Below the pieces are notes generated by a model. It was not told the origin of the DNA, searched no databases, and worked only from the letters and a program-made list of their open reading frames with translations. Shown one piece after another: positions 32,621-34,418 of a stretch of 34,418 nucleotides of DNA (positions within the stretch are counted from its first letter, which is position 1; each line of letters starts with the position of its first letter). Both the position numbers and the translations under genes were made by a program. Source of the stretch: a virus; IMG/VR virus record IMGVR_UViG_3300030508_000050, positions 1 through 34,418 of that record; one strand, given 5' to 3'.

Positions 32621-33022
32621 CGTCAAAGTTTTCAAAAGTGCTTTATATTTTTCTATCATGTCTTGATACCATTCAACCGTGTATTTTACTGACATTCTTG
32701 GTTTACCAAATAGGTAATCATAGCGTTCAGGAAATTTGGCTTGGAACCAGTCACCAGCTTCAATAGGATTCTTGTGCCACCAATTTATGTGGCAGTGATA
32801 ACAAAGTGTCTTGATGTTCAAAGGATCGAAACGGAATTGATTCCCAGCAGATACAGGGATGACGTGTGACCCGTGACAATCTGATCCTGTAACGTACTTG
32901 CCGCACCGCTGACAAATGTTTTTGTCCCTTATTTTCACGAATTGTTTTACTAGAATCTCAAGTTGTTTTTTCAAACGACTTATTGATGGTTTCTTTTTGG
33001 ATTTTACTTTGAAGTAGTTCAT
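32615..33022 (-). CDS. ninG: NinG-like recombination protein
   Basis: The 135-residue protein matches the phage lambda NinG family. It has a basic helical N-terminus, then Cys37/Cys40 in CQRCGK, CHGSH (Cys49, His50, His53), LCYHCHINWW (Cys74, His76, Cys77, His78), and KNPIEAGDWFQ. NinG substitutes for RecFOR-type functions and contains an HNH-like zinc region, so it acts in recombination. This fits with bet and the exonuclease in the same leftward transcript. The start overlaps the upstream stop as TAATG, one of the few starts without T at -1. Confidence 0.85.
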   Translation of the reverse strand: MNYFKVKSKKKPSISRLKKQLEILVKQFVKIRDKNICQRCGKYVTGSDCHGSHVIPVSAGNQFRFDPLNIKTLCYHCHINWWHKNPIEAGDWFQAKFPERYDYLFGKPRMSVKYTVEWYQDMIEKYKALLKTLTK

Positions 33023-33375
33023 TAGGATATTGTATCACTTTTGCTGGGGTTTATCAGCATCAAAGTCTCAATGCTTGGAAATGCCTCATGGATGCCGAGC
33101 GATGCCAGATGACGATTCACCACGTCATACACCAAATCAATTTCCTTTGTGGACAAGTCCGCCGTGTGTTCCTTTTGAACCAGTATTCTTTGAACCGTCT
33201 TCCATAGAAGAATTTTGACCGTCTCTGGCGACCATGGAATCTCCATGTCGGGGAGTGACGCCTTGATTTCTATTCCAGCGGCATTCAAAGACGTGGCAAC
33301 GAGAGTAAAGTATAAATGCAAAGCTCGATTCTGTGATAGCGTTCTCTTGTTATCTATTTTTGGTTTCTCTTCCAT
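33022..33375 (-). CDS. NinB-like phage protein, 117 aa
   Basis: The 117-residue protein contains KRTLSQNRALHLYFTLVA and later IPWSPETVKILLWK and VYDVVNRHLASLGIHEAFPS, the signature of a frequent phage family that I know as uncharacterised and that resembles NinB (which also has a LDQNRKLWA segment). I start at ATG 33375-33373, one base after the upstream stop (TGATATG), rather than at an upstream TTG. Linked translation with ninG suggests a recombination role. NinB homology is tentative. Confidence 0.65.
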   Translation of the reverse strand: MEEKPKIDNKRTLSQNRALHLYFTLVATSLNAAGIEIKASLPDMEIPWSPETVKILLWKTVQRILVQKEHTADLSTKEIDLVYDVVNRHLASLGIHEAFPSIETLMLINPSKSDTIS

Positions 33376-33376
33376 A

Positions 33377-33484
33377 TCACTCAAATGATTCGGCCCAGTG
33401 GGGCTTAGCGATTATGTCGTGAATCTTATCCTCTACGATCTTTATACTCGCAGGCTTGCGTATTACTAAGCCATATTCATTCAA
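33377..33484 (-). CDS. Possible small ORF with TTG start, 35 aa
   Basis: A 35-codon frame ending in TGA one base before the NinB-like start. It would begin with TTG 33484-33482 (MNEYGLVIRKPASIKIVEDK). The KPxSIK segment recalls KPVSIK in the 50-residue zinc protein at 4328-4480, though this is short. The exact coupling to the next gene supports it. The TTG start and lack of T at -1 argue against. Confidence 0.35.
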   Translation of the reverse strand: MNEYGLVIRKPASIKIVEDKIHDIIAKPHWAESFE

Positions 33485-33776
33485 TAGAGTTCACGGCCCG
33501 CTTTGACGGGCAGACACACTTGGTAATACAGCCTTGCGGCCTTGGTTGAGCCTCCCCAGTGTCTCATTATGCACCTTTTAGCGACTCCTCGGCCGCCTCA
33601 TGAACTCAATCAAATGAACAAGTTTTTGAGCTTTCGTTCTGTTGAGTACACAGCCGAACCCGTTGCCCACCAGGGCGGAATCGAACCATTCAACGCGTAA
33701 ACTATGTACTCGACGGAACCGACGAAGACGGAACCTCGCCAGCTCGCGCTACCATTGGCTAATCCATTATACTACT
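33485..33776. other. Non-coding, hairpin-rich stretch in the leftward operon
   Basis: I see no convincing gene in these 292 bases. They hold a GCCCG/CGGGC hairpin (33496-33500 with 33507-33511), a long stem GTTGAGTACA/TGTACTCGAC (33641-33650 with 33705-33714, one G-U pair) enclosing smaller hairpins, and a duplicated GACGGAACC (33712-33720 and 33727-33735). The interior of the long stem contains GGTTCG sequences like a tRNA T-loop, but no full tRNA can be folded. It may be a structured leader for the ninB/ninG end of the operon. Confidence 0.5.
33641..33714 (-). repeat. Cloverleaf-like inverted repeat
   Basis: On the minus strand a 10-bp outer stem encloses CGTTG/CAACG, then GAAT/ATTC with a GGTTCG loop and GCCC/GGGC with a TGGT loop. 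The arrangement resembles a branched tRNA-like RNA. The arms do not match the tRNA spacing, so it is not annotated as tRNA. Confidence 0.4.
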
Positions 33777-34013
33777 TTATTCAGGTTGTTCCAGTTTGTT
33801 TTCTCCGCCTTCAAAACCCAGAAAATGGATAGAGGCATCGTTACACCTACAGACTCCTTCCTTTTGCGTCTTCTTCAATTCATCTATCAAATCCTCTACG
33901 CACTTGTGTTGTTCAAAATAGAATTCACTTAAGTTTTCTTCATCAGGATCATTTGAATAATCCGGCGCATCTATAACCATTTGAATTCGTAGTTCAACTA
34001 ATGCCTTTTTCAT
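33777..34013 (-). CDS. Acidic early protein, 78 aa
   Basis: The start is ATG 34013-34011 (TATG context); a TTG start farther upstream is less likely. The product is acidic and helical, with DAPDYSNDPDEENLSEFYF in the middle and Cys pairs at about residues 38 and 54-56 (VCRC). No domain is known. It lies downstream of the repeat-protein gene in the leftward operon. Confidence 0.5.
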   Translation of the reverse strand: MKKALVELRIQMVIDAPDYSNDPDEENLSEFYFEQHKCVEDLIDELKKTQKEGVCRCNDASIHFLGFEGGENKLEQPE

Positions 34014-34048
34014 AGTGTTGTAGAGCCACAGGTGAGACAAAAAGACAT
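34010..34048 (-). CDS. Possible tiny ORF, 12 aa
   Basis: MSFCLTCGSTTL starts at an ATG with T at -1, contains a CxxC pair and ends in TGA overlapping the next ATG. The coupling is typical of this phage, but at 12 codons chance is likely. It may only carry ribosomes to the next start. Confidence 0.25.
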   Translation of the reverse strand: MSFCLTCGSTTL

Positions 34049-34054
34049 ACAAGC

Positions 34055-34321
34055 CTAGCCGTTGCCGTTGCCGTTGCCGTTTCCGTTTCCGTAGCCGTTG
34101 CCGTTGCCGTCGCCGTTGCCGTTTCCGTAGCCGTTGCCGTTTCCGTAGCCGTAGCCGTTGCCGTCGCCGTAGCCGTTTCCGTAGCCGTCGCCGTAGCCGT
34201 CGCCGTCGCCGTTTCCGTAGCCGTTGCCGTTTCCGTAGCCGTTGCCGTTTCCGTAGCCGTAGCCGTTGCCGTTTCCGTAGCCGTCGCCGTAGCCGTTGCC
34301 TGACGCGATTGTAGTGGTCAT
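34055..34321 (-). CDS. Gly-Asn/Tyr/Asp dipeptide-repeat protein, 88 aa
   Basis: I start at ATG 34321-34319, one base after the upstream stop (TAATATG). After MTTTIASG the protein consists of about 40 Gly-Asn, Gly-Tyr or Gly-Asp pairs to its end. The codon before each residue is GGC or GGA, and the variable residue is always AAC, TAC or GAC. It has no charged residue except Asp and no fold is expected. Such low-complexity sequences can form condensates or fibres, or be adhesive. An early-operon location makes a virion role less likely. Function unknown. Confidence 0.55.
   Translation of the reverse strand: MTTTIASGNGYGDGYGNGNGYGYGNGNGYGNGNGYGNGDGDGYGDGYGNGYGDGNGYGYGNGNGYGNGNGDGNGNGYGNGNGNGNGNG
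34058..34297. repeat. Hexanucleotide satellite, 40 units
   Basis: Forty tandem units of consensus KCCGTH (gccgtt, gccgta, gccgtc, tccgta, tccgtt) with a higher-order 18-base unit (gccgtt gccgtt tccgta) repeated several times. Units keep reading frame exactly. The array is a coding microsatellite and could vary in length between phages. Confidence 0.9.
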
Positions 34322-34322
34322 A

Positions 34323-34418
34323 TTACTCACTCCAGTTCGCCACCTTAGCGATGGACTTTTGAGCTTCTTCGGTACATGGGATTACTTCAATTACTTCTGA
34401 TAATTGCACCTCGTTAAC
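34323..34418 (-). CDS. C-terminal part of a DUF6948-type protein (runs off right edge)
   Basis: The minus strand from the right edge reads 31 codons (VNEVQLSEVIEVIPCTEEAQ and on to NWSE) to TAA 34325-34323, one base before the repeat-protein ATG. The pattern VxLxEVIEVIPCTxxAQxSI is what I expect at the C-terminus of the family seen at 1-133. I infer that it is the other end of that gene on a circular genome. The missing part would be about 45 codons. Confidence 0.6.
   Translation of the reverse strand, partial: VNEVQLSEVIEVIPCTEEAQKSIAKVANWSE

Noticed and set aside
32524-32766. 80-residue plus-strand protein through the terminator
   Set aside because: The frame crosses a strong intrinsic terminator and then runs antisense to ninG, so a full protein is unlikely.
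33502-33528. Plus-strand promoter TTGACG with TAATAC, which could make antisense RNA in the leftward operon
   Set aside because: The spacer is 15 bases, too short for a normal promoter, and no gene follows on that strand.
33641-33780. tRNA gene on the minus strand, suggested by GGTTCGATTCC and a 7-10 bp closing stem
   Set aside because: The T-stem does not pair beyond three bases, the distance between the acceptor-like arms is only 68 bases, and no proper anticodon or D arm can be placed.
34058-34297. CRISPR array
   Set aside because: Units are six bases long without spacers. It is a coding microsatellite.

Overview
The window is almost the whole genome of a tailed double-stranded DNA phage, most likely podovirus-like. 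It has terminase small and large subunits, portal, scaffold, major capsid protein, a head-tail adaptor-like protein, large ejection-type proteins, fibre-like proteins and a lysis cassette, but no recognisable tape measure, sheath, integrase or repressor. I found no host genes. Both ends fall inside a minus-strand gene. The left end carries the N-terminal 44 codons of a DUF6948-type protein, and the right end carries what looks like the C-terminal 31 codons of the same protein. I infer a circular or circularly permuted map of about 34.5 kb with roughly 0.13 kb missing. The standard genetic code is used, with TAA, TAG and TGA all acting as stops.

The layout is two divergent transcription units that start from a promoter cluster at 4706-4984. 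Leftward (minus strand, 4893 to 1, then wrapping to 34418-32615) lie early genes: several very small, often Cys-pair proteins, a Bet/RecT-family annealing protein, a PD-(D/E)XK exonuclease, the DUF6948 protein, a Gly-Asn/Tyr/Asp repeat protein, and at the end a NinB-like and a NinG-like protein. This is a lambda-Red/nin style recombination module. Rightward (plus strand, 5086 to 32475) come a small basic protein, a winged-helix replication initiator with iteron-like repeats inside its gene, a structured and apparently non-coding 0.26 kb region behind a sigma70-like promoter, terminase small subunit, phage GroES and GroEL, terminase large subunit, portal, acidic and scaffold proteins, major capsid protein, head decoration candidates, a coiled-coil protein, a family of fibre proteins with a shared N-terminal module, adaptor and ejection proteins (one with a lytic transglycosylase domain), and a lysis region with small membrane proteins and a papain-like cysteine protease. 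The two units converge on a strong hairpin terminator at 32587-32620.

Translation signals are unusual. Almost no gene has a Shine-Dalgarno sequence, nearly every start codon is preceded by T, and at 15 junctions the next ATG begins exactly one base after the previous stop (TAATATG, TAGTATG or TGATATG). Promoters are ordinary TTGACA-17-TAnnnT types, several with an extended -10 element, which argues against a Bacteroidota host. A host from a lineage with little Shine-Dalgarno use, for example Patescibacteria, is possible but only a guess. Several promoters are followed directly by hairpins or hairpin-plus-T-run leaders, which suggests attenuation or antitermination control.
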